In this document: positions 11,501 through 20,194 of the stretch, one piece after another
Position numbering within the stretch: the stretch's first letter is position 1
How the letters are laid out: every line of letters starts with the position of its first letter
NCBI RefSeq assembly: GCF_963678635.1
Contig: NC_087070.1
Location: 49,333,467-49,397,466, forward strand
Length of the DNA stretch: 64,000 nucleotides
Origin: Symsagittifera roscoffensis
Taxonomy: Eukaryota > Xenacoelomorpha > Acoela > Convolutidae
Reading direction: 5' to 3'
Notes under the pieces: model-generated
Database searches by the model: none
What the model was told of the DNA's origin: nothing
The model's input: only the letters and a program-made list of their open reading frames with translations
Made by a program: the position numbers and the translations under genes

Positions 11501-12713
11501 AGTACAATTCAATAGTGCTACCACAGTTGTACCAGACCGAATTGCTCTTTCGATCACATGATCAGATGGGCCATCAAGGCGTGGACAAAGTGTACAACAG
11601 GATACAGAAACGATTCGAATGGCCGGGATTGAAGAAGGCCTGTGAGAAGTGGATCGCCGCATGCCTGTCATGTCAGCAGGCGAAGGATCCCAGGAAACTA
11701 AGGCTCCCCCTACAGTCAATAGAGTCGTCGGGATTCAACGAAGTGGTGCAAATTGATCATCAGAAAATCTGCATGACAGCAACGGGCTATAACCAGGTGC
11801 GGGTAATGATCGAACATTTTACGAAGTATGCGGAGGCAGCACCCTGCATGACAGCATCGGCGAAAGAAACATGCGATCATTTGACATATGTGTGGATAGC
11901 GAGGCATGGCTGCCCCATCACATTCCAATCGGACAATAGCAAAGCATTCGTGGGTGATCTCACGAAGGAGTTAATGAAAAGGTCGCAGGTAGCGCAGGCC
12001 CACTCGACCACTTATCACCCGCAAACGAATGGCCTAGTCGAGAGGCAAAATCGCACACTGGTAACCATGCTGAGAGTCTATTGCTCACGCTACATGGATG
12101 ACTGGGAAAGTACTTGCCGCAAGTGATGGGTGCTTACAACAGCACGGAGCATTCCACCACGGAAATAAGTCCGCACATGATGCTAACGGGTCACAAAAAA
12201 GCGCTTCCTTTCACGTTTTTCTACCCTGAATATGAGGGGAAGAGAACAGCACCGCAAACTTACGTGCGGGATGTTATTAGAAGACAGCAGGACCTCAATG
12301 ACTTATGCAGGAGGAACACGCAACAGGCGCAAATTAGACAAAAAAGGAGGTTTGATAAAAGGACAGCCGATGAAAAAGCCTACTCAGTTGGCGACTACGT
12401 CTGGGTGTTCCAGGAAGTGGTTCCACCAAAAGGAACCAAGAAATTATTAAAGAAATGGCGCGGTCCATTTCAGATAACAGAGGTGCACCAAGGAGGTCGC
12501 TTTTATCGATTGAGCACTGGAAGAGCAGCTCATTACGAAAATATCAAACCACACAATGCCTCGTCAGAGGACTGGTGCATCCCAGCGGACATGCAAGAAG
12601 GAGACTATTTGATAGTAGATCCTGCTTGTGAGGTGAATGAAAGGATACTCGCGACAAAAACGATGGGATCGAGGTGGTGGACGACTGCGACCTACCACTG
12701 GATCTGGAGTTGA
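11500..12713 (+). CDS. Integrase region of giant LTR element (fossil)
   Basis: The zinc-binding HHCC domain is clear (SHDQMGHQGVDKVYNR ... CLSCQQAKDP, about 11550-11690). The DDE core is complete in motif terms: VVQIDHQ, FQSDNSKAF and YHPQTNGLVERQNRTL, with about 35-40 residues between the last Asp and Glu. Near 12450-12560 is the GPY/F-type module (KKWRGPFQITEV ... HYENIKPH) found at the C-terminus of many gypsy integrases. It would join the DNA copy to host DNA. It is interrupted in this copy. Confidence 0.9.
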
Positions 12714-12734
12714 CCGAGCGAGTAGAGGTGGACA

Positions 12735-13413
12735 ATGAAACTCTACCTTATGCCGAGGAAGACCTGGGATTGCCCGGAACAAATCGAAATTGACAAAGGA
12801 ATACAGCCTGATTTCCCTCTCACCATGGAAACACGCCAAAGCAAGAGAGGAAAAAACAAAAAGAAATACAATCCGTACGGCGAGGATTTCGTCGTAGACA
12901 GGATAGTTGTAAGTGATATGATGAACTCGCTGGTAGGACTGGACGAAGTGGCGGTGCTAGAAGAAATCGACTTGGTAAATGACATGGATAAGGATTGGAT
13001 CGACGATCGATCAGAACCGGAAGTGGAGTTCAGCGGAACAGACTCATGAGCAAGAACTAACGAACTTGCGGGTGCTCGAATGGCTCCGTGATCTGCCGAC
13101 AGATCCAAAAGAGAAAATCCTGACGATTCAGGACGTCGATAAAGACGTCATCAAATACGTCAGTCATGACAATACCGAGTCCAACTGGGTCGCCCCAGAT
13201 GGTCCTCTATGTGTTCCACAATCCAACCTCGATCTCCTAGATTTTGGGCGATCGACGGGGACGTCGATGGATATTTTTGTCCGGGGAGTGGGGGTAGGAC
13301 TCACCCACACCGAAAATCTGATAATAAAAAGAATGGAATCGGCAAGAGAAACCGGAGAACTAGAGACAGAGGGCGAGAATGCTAAAAAAACCACCTTTTG
13401 GACGAATTTTTGA
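12735..13413 (+). CDS. Unrecognised segment after integrase
   Basis: Two overlapping hydrophilic frames. The first has a basic KRGKNKKKYNPYGED patch like many integrase tails, then an acidic end. The second, ending at 13413, has no recognised domain. They connect integrase to the macro domain without a gap. I do not know their function. Confidence 0.5.
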
Positions 13414-13897
13414 GTCGTATTTCGACCTACCGAACCATTATTCAAACAATATCGTCATAACGGACAGCAATTTCATACTCACGGAACGCACGTGCGCTAT
13501 AGCGATAACCGCGGACGTAAGCTTCAAAACAGCACTAGCGGCTGATTTCAAAAGAAAGTATAAGAACATCAAATTTTTATGGAAACAGAGGCCTGGTGTA
13601 GGAGGGATGATAGCGCTGCTCCCTGTTGCATCACAGATACCAGGGAAATGTTTGTGTTTCCTGGTTACCAAGGCCACTGATAGGCAACACGTAGATCCAG
13701 AGAGCTTGGTATTGGCCTTGACTCGACTCAGGAATTTTTTGGTTGAAAGGGGAGTGACCTCTCTCTCGTTACCAGTATATGATCCTAATAGGGGAAAGCT
13801 ACATCCGAGAGAGTTGTACTGCCTTGTACACTTGATATTTTCAGAAACTGACATAAAGGTTTACTTACACAAGAAATACTATCTGAGCATATGCTAG
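13379..13897 (+). CDS. Macro domain, TARG1/OARD1-like (accessory gene of giant element)
   Basis: The 172-residue product resembles ADP-ribose-binding macro domains of the TARG1/OARD1 and Poa1 type. In order: a first strand with ITADVSFKTALAADFKRKYK, matching the family pattern of an Asp followed by a small-residue loop and an F-K-R/K-K-Y helix; a central GGMIALLP turn; CLCFLVTKATDRQH, matching the Y-Y-L-I/V-T-K strand; a helix ending in LVERGVTSLSLPVYD, matching NGVTDLSMPRIGCG; and SETDIKVYLHKKY at the end. The usual GCGLD loop is replaced by DPNRGKL, so catalysis may be altered or lost while binding could persist. The role in the element is unknown; removal or reading of host ADP-ribosylation is inference. 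The length fits a full domain. Confidence 0.7.
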   Translation: MLKKPPFGRIFESYFDLPNHYSNNIVITDSNFILTERTCAIAITADVSFKTALAADFKRKYKNIKFLWKQRPGVGGMIALLPVASQIPGKCLCFLVTKATDRQHVDPESLVLALTRLRNFLVERGVTSLSLPVYDPNRGKLHPRELYCLVHLIFSETDIKVYLHKKYYLSIC

Positions 13898-14323
13898 GAA
13901 TTGCGTTTGGCGATAAGTGGTTTTAATAAGTTCACTTGATAAGAGTTAGTGTCAAGTTTTAGATTGGGATTAGGTTTTAGGTACAATATTAGGGATTATG
14001 TTATTGTTATGATATGTTTTATGTTTTGTGTCATAAAAGACCTAGAATACTCCAGGTCATCAAGGTGACAGCGCTCATTTGTGCTACCCTGACACAGATA
14101 CAGGTGGACGATCCACCTTGGTGCTAAATTTTTAAAAACAGAATTGAGAAGAGAATTTCAATGAAGAGTTTTAAAGAGTTGAATGATGTTTTATCCAAAA
14201 ATAATGGTTTTAAGTCGCGACTTGTTTTTTAGATCTTGATTGATCAGAAATTGTTTATTGAATTCATTGAATCAAACAAACCAGGAAGAAACTACACGAC
14301 AACAAGAATCAACACGATAAGAA
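13898..14323 (+). other. Inter-ORF gap with hairpins
   Basis: A 426-bp AT-rich gap, unlike the coding block around it, divides the pol-macro part from the accessory block. It holds small inverted repeats: GACCT/AGGTC (14039-14058), AGGTGG/CCACCT (14102-14118) and the palindrome AAGTCGCGACTT (14212-14223). An internal promoter, splice acceptor or translation signal for the downstream genes would fit here; none is proven. Confidence 0.5.
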
Positions 14324-15283
14324 ATGGGTGACACAAACGAACTAATGGAATTCCTCTCAGCGAGTCTAGGAGCGACTCTAGACGAGATCTATCAGCGGCT
14401 GCCCGATTGTGACTTTACACGAGAAGACCCGGGGCTGGCGATGTTTGTGGTCGCGCTCCTCAATGCATTAGGACGAGAGGGTCGAGGGAATCGCCCTACA
14501 GAGGTCGTGTTGATGTTGGCCTTCGGTGAGTCCGGGACCGCCGAGAGAGGTCGAAACCGACTGATGAGATGGCGGCGTGGAGAAATGTCTGGCCAAGACC
14601 TGGCTCGTGAGCCAGGACTCGGTGAACAGTGGGACCACCGGCTAGGTGAGATGCCCTTGCCGGTCCAACCTGCGCAGCCACTTATCGGAGCGAAAAGACA
14701 ACGTGATGGGCCAGGCCCGTCACATTCTGTCGACTCTCCAACAGCTGCTCCTCCTCCGAAGCTAGTGAGGGTGAGCGAAATAGAAATCCAGACGTCGGAG
14801 ACGATTGAGACGTTGGAGAAGAAAGAGAGAGATCAGAGCGAGCTGTGTGCCAAACTCCAGGAGTATAGGGCGATAGCTCGAGAAAGAGACGAATGGAGAA
14901 AGAAATACGAAGATCTGCAGGTGGCCTACAAGGAGGATGAAATAAAGCACCTGAAGGAGCTGTATATGGCAAAGATGAGCCAAGTGTCACAGGAATTTCT
15001 GGCGACAATGAAATCCTCGGAGGGATCCAGCGACACACGCCCCAAGACAAGAGTCAGAAGGTTCCTCAGCAGGCACAACAGTCTGCTTCCAGTCAGAGGA
15101 ACTAGATACCAGACCCTTCTGACACCTATCTCGCTCCTCAGTTCCAAGAATCATTCAACCAAGTGGCCAGAGCAACAATGGATGAGATCAACAGAACCAC
15201 TGGGCGGACATTGGGTAGGATCGTTCCTTCCCAACGTCGTGATCATTCATCCAATAGCTCGGAGCGAGCACCCCGCACGGTAG
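14324..15283 (+). CDS. Accessory ORF with coiled coil (giant element)
   Basis: 319 codons from an ATG that opens the accessory block. Residues about 1-110 are a compact, mainly helical region with no recognised family. Residues 115-150 are Pro/Ser-rich. Residues about 155-230 are strongly charged heptad-like sequence (IETLEKKERDQSELCAKLQEY and on), a likely coiled coil. A gag-like or scaffolding role is possible but not supported by a motif. It belongs to a decayed LTR element. Confidence 0.55.
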   Translation: MGDTNELMEFLSASLGATLDEIYQRLPDCDFTREDPGLAMFVVALLNALGREGRGNRPTEVVLMLAFGESGTAERGRNRLMRWRRGEMSGQDLAREPGLGEQWDHRLGEMPLPVQPAQPLIGAKRQRDGPGPSHSVDSPTAAPPPKLVRVSEIEIQTSETIETLEKKERDQSELCAKLQEYRAIARERDEWRKKYEDLQVAYKEDEIKHLKELYMAKMSQVSQEFLATMKSSEGSSDTRPKTRVRRFLSRHNSLLPVRGTRYQTLLTPISLLSSKNHSTKWPEQQWMRSTEPLGGHWVGSFLPNVVIIHPIARSEHPAR

Positions 15284-15469
15284 CGTCCTCGGGGACTGCG
15301 CATGGCGGAACCTTTCAAGAGTCCCGCGTGGTAGACATTAGGAAGAATCTGATGGCACGTCACCAGTTCACGCAAGTGGCCGCGGAGCATCCTCGAGCCT
15401 GCCTGAATGACTTGAGCTGGAACCCCGCTACGAGCGACCAGGTAATTCCCCCAGGGTGTCGCCACTTGA

Positions 15470-16969
15470 TCAAAAGGAGACAGTTTGGTGAGGGATCTGA
15501 ATGAAATCTTCGTCTATGGTCAGACTACCACTCTGTCCTTTGGAGGAGCCTCAGTGGCTCAGGTCATCAAAATGATGGAATTCCGGAGCGAAGATCACCT
15601 GGATACGCTGGTAATAATGCTGGGAACCAACGACGTCTCGAGAGCCCCAGTGACTCCGGAGAGCAAGTGGGAGCCCCTATTGGTATGCCTCCTGAATGAA
15701 CTAAAGGAGAAGTACAGGCCCAGGCTTGTGGTGCTGTGCACGGTACCACAAAACCCGCTGGTGAGCACCACAGTGGCAGATTTCATGAATGGCAACGTGA
15801 CACGGTGGAACGAAATGATCCGCAGTCTGGTGAGAATCAACCCTGGCGAGCTGCGACTTCTGGATCTCGAAAACATGCTGCGCATGATTGATCACATCGC
15901 GCTTACCAGAGATGGAATACATTTCAACACCCAACGAGGGAGACACTGGGTCAATGAGGTATTTCAGACGCAGTTGAGGGAAGTGGAGCAGGATTCGAGG
16001 GCGACCAGTTCTCTGGCTTGGACCAGCTCGACCGGAGGAAATAGTATAAGGGCAAGCGTGCCCGAATCCCTCGTCAACCGCCTAGGGACCTTGGCAATGG
16101 AGACGGCTGCAGCCGCACCCGTCGCTCCGAGCTCAAACGTAAGAGAGAGGCTAGGAACTGCTCCTCCTCCCAGAACACAACCGCTTGAAAGCCGACTCGG
16201 GAGATCAGTTGATCAGAACAGTAACAACTCCCAGACCGTGTCTAGGAGGAACGACCCGCCTGCCACGGCAAACCCTGCTTCAGCAGCCGGACCTTCTACG
16301 AGGGCCGTGCCAGCGGAGGGAGTTGAACCAGGCAGCGTGCTGCTTTGGAACCAATCAGACCCGAGTCATTGGGGACAGTACAAGACGGACATGTCAACGA
16401 AGTTGAACATGAATACCTTGACGTGTCGGGAGGACGCAATGAGAATGATCGGCGGAGGAAGTCCCACAGTGTCGCGACTATATCGGATACCGGGCGTGGA
16501 TTGGCTGCTAGCAGAGCAGGAGCAGTTCAGCTCCACGACTACGCTCCGTCACACAGACTTGAATGGATTGCCTCAGGACAATACCTTTGGACCTTTGAAT
16601 ACCCGGTCTCTTACGGACGTCAGCCAGAGAGCCCGGGAACTGACGCCACCTGCTCGTAAGGGCAAGTTTCAGGCAGATAGCAAGCCTAATAACAAGCATC
16701 ACAAGATGTACAGGCAGTTTGCTAAACCACCCGGTCAGACGCCTGGCGAATATTCAAGGGACTACCCCCGAACGACCACGGTGGATGGAGATGACAGGAG
16801 ATATGGGAAACTGAAGGCCCCGGTTGGTGACGGCCTGTTTGCCGCTTATGATCCCTTGGATATGAAAGCTGCCAAGTACCTGATTGTGGCCAGTTCGGAT
16901 TATCTCTACACGCCCCGCTCTCTCTTTTGGCCCGACGTGATTTTCTTGACGGCGCCTAAATTGGACTAG
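15470..16969 (+). CDS. SGNH/GDSL hydrolase (accessory gene of giant element)
   Basis: The SGNH blocks are present in order: block I G-D-S-L-V-R-D-L at about 15476-15499 with the nucleophile Ser; block II FGGASV; block III VIMLGTNDVSR with the catalytic-pocket Asn; block V LTRDGIHFNTQRG with the Asp and His of the triad. The hydrolase domain spans about the first 165 codons. A long low-complexity, Pro/Arg/Ser-rich region and then a conserved-looking end (from about 16650) follow. Such enzymes cleave esters of lipids or sugars; the substrate here is unknown. SGNH domains are known in some retroelements and in telomere-linked retroelements of rotifers, so capture by a mobile element has precedent. 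Confidence 0.75.
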   Translation, partial: SKGDSLVRDLNEIFVYGQTTTLSFGGASVAQVIKMMEFRSEDHLDTLVIMLGTNDVSRAPVTPESKWEPLLVCLLNELKEKYRPRLVVLCTVPQNPLVSTTVADFMNGNVTRWNEMIRSLVRINPGELRLLDLENMLRMIDHIALTRDGIHFNTQRGRHWVNEVFQTQLREVEQDSRATSSLAWTSSTGGNSIRASVPESLVNRLGTLAMETAAAAPVAPSSNVRERLGTAPPPRTQPLESRLGRSVDQNSNNSQTVSRRNDPPATANPASAAGPSTRAVPAEGVEPGSVLLWNQSDPSHWGQYKTDMSTKLNMNTLTCREDAMRMIGGGSPTVSRLYRIPGVDWLLAEQEQFSSTTTLRHTDLNGLPQDNTFGPLNTRSLTDVSQRARELTPPARKGKFQADSKPNNKHHKMYRQFAKPPGQTPGEYSRDYPRTTTVDGDDRRYGKLKAPVGDGLFAAYDPLDMKAAKYLIVASSDYLYTPRSLFWPDVIFLTAPKLD

Positions 16970-16984
16970 GGACAGGCAATAGGC

Positions 16985-18361
16985 ATGATGATAAGTGTAC
17001 GAAGGGTGGTCAGCATGGAGCCGCAGGTGATAGTGGTTGCAGGCTCAAATGATCATCTGCAAAGCAGGGGCTTGTTGACACGTCTGACGGATGGGTCAAT
17101 CCCGAGCAACGAGGTCATAGGGGAGGCGATAATGACATTGCTCTCGGCGATGGCTGAGGTAGAAACAGCAGCAAAACAACGTTTCACCCAAAATGTAGTG
17201 AAGGTGGTCTTTGTGTTGTCACCAGGGTACGCTGCATTGCCAGAACCCCTTCAGTTTGTGTACACGATGGTCACAACGATAGCAGAGGGACGGTTCAATG
17301 TGATAATTCCTGCCCCGAACAGAGTGGTAGACCCCGACAATTACTACCCATCCCGATCTGAGCTTCCTGCCGTTTGGGCTGACATTTCCAATGCCATACA
17401 GGGACTCAAAGATTGTAGCACAACTCGGTTGGTGCTAGATGAGGTTCTGGGGTTGAAGCTGTCCAACTTCGCGAGATTGCTGAAGTTAAGACCAGGGGTA
17501 GATGACGATAATCTGTTAGTACAACAGGTGGCTGATGATCTCTGGTTCAGACAGATGGATCACGCAGAGAATGAGCAGGGAAGGACAGTCAGGAAAAACA
17601 TGACATCAGCGGAAGAAGATCTCATGGCAATGGCTTTGCGCACGAAGCCGCACAACAACTTATGGTTGTACTTGTCACCAAGACTGTGCACCTTGGGAGA
17701 AGACGCGTTCGAGCATGCGCCGGCAGTGACTAAAGAGATACACGTGTATCTGAAGAACTTGTTTGATGCCCGGGAGTTAGCCGGGGGTATGATGCTGAAA
17801 TTGATGCAGGATGTAAACACGATGTCGTTAGACAAGTTCCAAGCTGACGTACTGGCCACGAGGGCACAATATGGACGATCGGATGCCATCTTGGGTGGAA
17901 TGGGAGTGGGATGGACGCCATCCTTCCTGTCGACGTGCTACCAGAGGGCATCTCGGAACCTGATCGCGAGCTTTGTCAAGGATATCAGGAAGCTGTCGAT
18001 TGGCCTGATATTAGCCCTGTACGTGACATTTGGTCATGAGAATTTCGTGAAGGGACCGGCGAACCTCTTCACCCAAGCGTTGGCAGATTTGAGATTGGAT
18101 GGACTCCTGACTCTGATTGCCATGACCTACGGTCGACTGGGTGATTTGCTTGTGCTGTTGCGTTACCCTGAACAGCTCCAGGGAACAAGTCGTGAGTTCA
18201 ACGCGCAGTTGGAAACCGCCTCGCTCAGGAAAATGAAAGACAGGAGGACTCTCCTGCTCCAATATCTCTTGCAACAGAACAGAAGTGTCACGGGAGAAGA
18301 TAAGGTAGCGATGGATGCGGGTGAGTGTAAGCAGTATTGTGGCATGCCCTTGCTGTCATGA
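16985..18361 (+). CDS. Accessory ORF with GSND motif (giant element)
   Basis: 458 codons. Near the start, VIVVAGSNDHLQSRG resembles block III (G-x-N-D) of SGNH hydrolases, followed by VVKVVFVLSPGYAALP, like the beta strand after it, and a D-x-x-Y rather than D-x-x-H word (VDPDNYYPSRSEL). It may therefore be a second, divergent and probably non-catalytic SGNH-like domain. The remaining 300 residues are helical with no recognised family. Frame openness and composition support a true former coding region. Function is not known. Confidence 0.5.
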   Translation: MMISVRRVVSMEPQVIVVAGSNDHLQSRGLLTRLTDGSIPSNEVIGEAIMTLLSAMAEVETAAKQRFTQNVVKVVFVLSPGYAALPEPLQFVYTMVTTIAEGRFNVIIPAPNRVVDPDNYYPSRSELPAVWADISNAIQGLKDCSTTRLVLDEVLGLKLSNFARLLKLRPGVDDDNLLVQQVADDLWFRQMDHAENEQGRTVRKNMTSAEEDLMAMALRTKPHNNLWLYLSPRLCTLGEDAFEHAPAVTKEIHVYLKNLFDARELAGGMMLKLMQDVNTMSLDKFQADVLATRAQYGRSDAILGGMGVGWTPSFLSTCYQRASRNLIASFVKDIRKLSIGLILALYVTFGHENFVKGPANLFTQALADLRLDGLLTLIAMTYGRLGDLLVLLRYPEQLQGTSREFNAQLETASLRKMKDRRTLLLQYLLQQNRSVTGEDKVAMDAGECKQYCGMPLLS

Positions 18362-19050
18362 TGCGGATCGATCCGTTGGCTCTGATTCACGGAATGGGGA
18401 ATTCGTCACGGTGGTGCAGGAATTCTGTGTTGTATGTCAACCTGGTCTCAGTCGTGGATTGTTCCGTGCTGAATTGGGTAGAGCAGAGGGAACTGAGAAG
18501 GCTGGCCAGCGACGATAGGCTGTTCGGAAGAATAGCGGAGCCAGGGTGGATGTTGATGGATTTCAACAACCACTTCAAGTTAATGGGCCGTGAAGACCTT
18601 TCCCACATTCAGTTTAACCCGAAGCTTTGGAATCTGAGACCAGTAGTGAAAGATTCAGGAGCGGCAAGGAGAGTCCCACTCTTGCCAGAAGCCTACGCAC
18701 ACGCGAAAGAGAACCAGCAAGCGTGGCTTTCCGGGTCCAGGCCGCTGCCGGACCAATGCCCTCGATACCCACCGATAATGAGAATGTTGTTGGGAGTCAC
18801 GTCTCCCGTCGTTGCCCCTCGCATCGGAGCAGCTCGTGAGGCAGAGAAGAAAATGCTGAAGTGGAGTGAAGGGATGGAGCCGCGCTTCATCAGCTGGAAT
18901 GTTGCAGCCGCGCACACGTTCGACTTCTCATTTCCTGATGCTTGGAGTAGGAAAAAGATCAAGGCACTACCTTCCAGGAGACCAGAGATCTCGGCTGAAA
19001 TGTGGAACGAGGTGTATACTCCCACAGATGACTTATCAAGACTGAAGTGA
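18337..19050 (+). CDS. Accessory ORF, unrecognised (giant element)
   Basis: 237 codons, slightly overlapping the previous ORF. A pattern of hydrophobic strands (SVLYVNLVSVVDCSVLNW, WMLMDFNNHFKL) alternates with helices and is weakly reminiscent of an alpha/beta hydrolase-like fold, but no diagnostic motif is seen. Composition matches the neighbouring accessory ORFs. Function unknown. Confidence 0.4.
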   Translation: MWHALAVMMRIDPLALIHGMGNSSRWCRNSVLYVNLVSVVDCSVLNWVEQRELRRLASDDRLFGRIAEPGWMLMDFNNHFKLMGREDLSHIQFNPKLWNLRPVVKDSGAARRVPLLPEAYAHAKENQQAWLSGSRPLPDQCPRYPPIMRMLLGVTSPVVAPRIGAAREAEKKMLKWSEGMEPRFISWNVAAAHTFDFSFPDAWSRKKIKALPSRRPEISAEMWNEVYTPTDDLSRLK

Positions 19051-19059
19051 TCAGGAGAA

Positions 19060-20124
19060 GTGAAAGTAGTGATGCTGGAAGTGGCAAAGGAGAGCAGAGG
19101 AGGCTCATACATAACGATAGAGGACCTGGCACCACATGGCGAGGAGTCCGTAGAATTCCTGGTGAACGATGAATTGTTTTATCACGCAGGAGACATGACC
19201 GTACCGGCGCGGCCGGACTCGGGCATAGACACACGACAAGGCCCGTCAGGACCCAAGCCAAAACCTGATGCAAATGACGATGAACTGATGGATCAGTACA
19301 ATAACGACATCGAGGGAAAGACGGAAAAACCGGGTGAGACGGATCTAGGAGCGTTGGAGAGAGACTTGCTAGAATACCGGTTCAGTGAAGACGACGATAG
19401 GGAAGTCGATGGGAGTCTGTTGCTGATGACGCCATCATCTTTCATGTCCCCTACAAAGGAGGCGTTAGCCGACTTATCCCCGATGGACCCAATAAGTCAG
19501 GCGAGAGAGTGCAGAAGCAGGGATCCGCAAAGATTGCTCCATGAGTCACCAAGGAGGAGAAAAAATGAAGAGTCAATGAGGGTATCCTTCCTGAGTACGC
19601 TACCGGAAGAGGTATGGGAGAGATATCAAAGTGAACTAGAAGGCAAGACAGGGGCAACCTGGAGCCGAGTGAACTTCATGGAAAGGTCATGGGACGTGAT
19701 ACGACGATATGGGACGCAGTCCATAATGAAGGTGGGATTGAACCAACCCATCATGCGTGAGGTCCTGGAGAAAATAATGAACTCCATGGAGTCTGATGTT
19801 CTGACCGAGTCAGTTACAGAGGACAGTGCCGATGATCAGCAGGTCACAAAGCAATTACCCGTTAGACCAGCCAGAAAGGGGCTGAAGCGGCTGAAAGAGA
19901 AGACAGGAAGTCGAGCCGTGAACCAGAGAGTGGTGAAGTCAAAAGCCAGTGCAGTGGTGGCCTCTTTGACAAGCGCAGGTCGTTCAGGCGAGAGCGGGCA
20001 AGGAGATGGTGCGACGCTGACCGGGGGGAGAAAAAGAGAACCTGATACCCCCTATGCTCTTGGCAGGTCTGACCACGACAGCCATGTAATCAAAGAAGAC
20101 AGCACGAACCCTGGCAGACACTAA
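19060..20124 (+). CDS. Accessory ORF, acidic then basic (giant element)
   Basis: 354 codons. The first 150 residues are acidic and disorder-like, the middle has a helical patch (SRVNFMERSWDVIRRYG), and the last 90 residues are Lys/Arg-rich (RPARKGLKRLKEK, KSKASAVVAS). The charge split suggests a nucleic-acid or chromatin-binding tail, but this is inference and no family is recognised. Confidence 0.4.
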   Translation: MKVVMLEVAKESRGGSYITIEDLAPHGEESVEFLVNDELFYHAGDMTVPARPDSGIDTRQGPSGPKPKPDANDDELMDQYNNDIEGKTEKPGETDLGALERDLLEYRFSEDDDREVDGSLLLMTPSSFMSPTKEALADLSPMDPISQARECRSRDPQRLLHESPRRRKNEESMRVSFLSTLPEEVWERYQSELEGKTGATWSRVNFMERSWDVIRRYGTQSIMKVGLNQPIMREVLEKIMNSMESDVLTESVTEDSADDQQVTKQLPVRPARKGLKRLKEKTGSRAVNQRVVKSKASAVVASLTSAGRSGESGQGDGATLTGGRKREPDTPYALGRSDHDSHVIKEDSTNPGRH

Positions 20125-20194
20125 GCTAGAGATGGAGATCATCAGTCAGTGTGGATCTGGAGGAATTGAAGATTACAGGCCCTCGTGAACCAAC

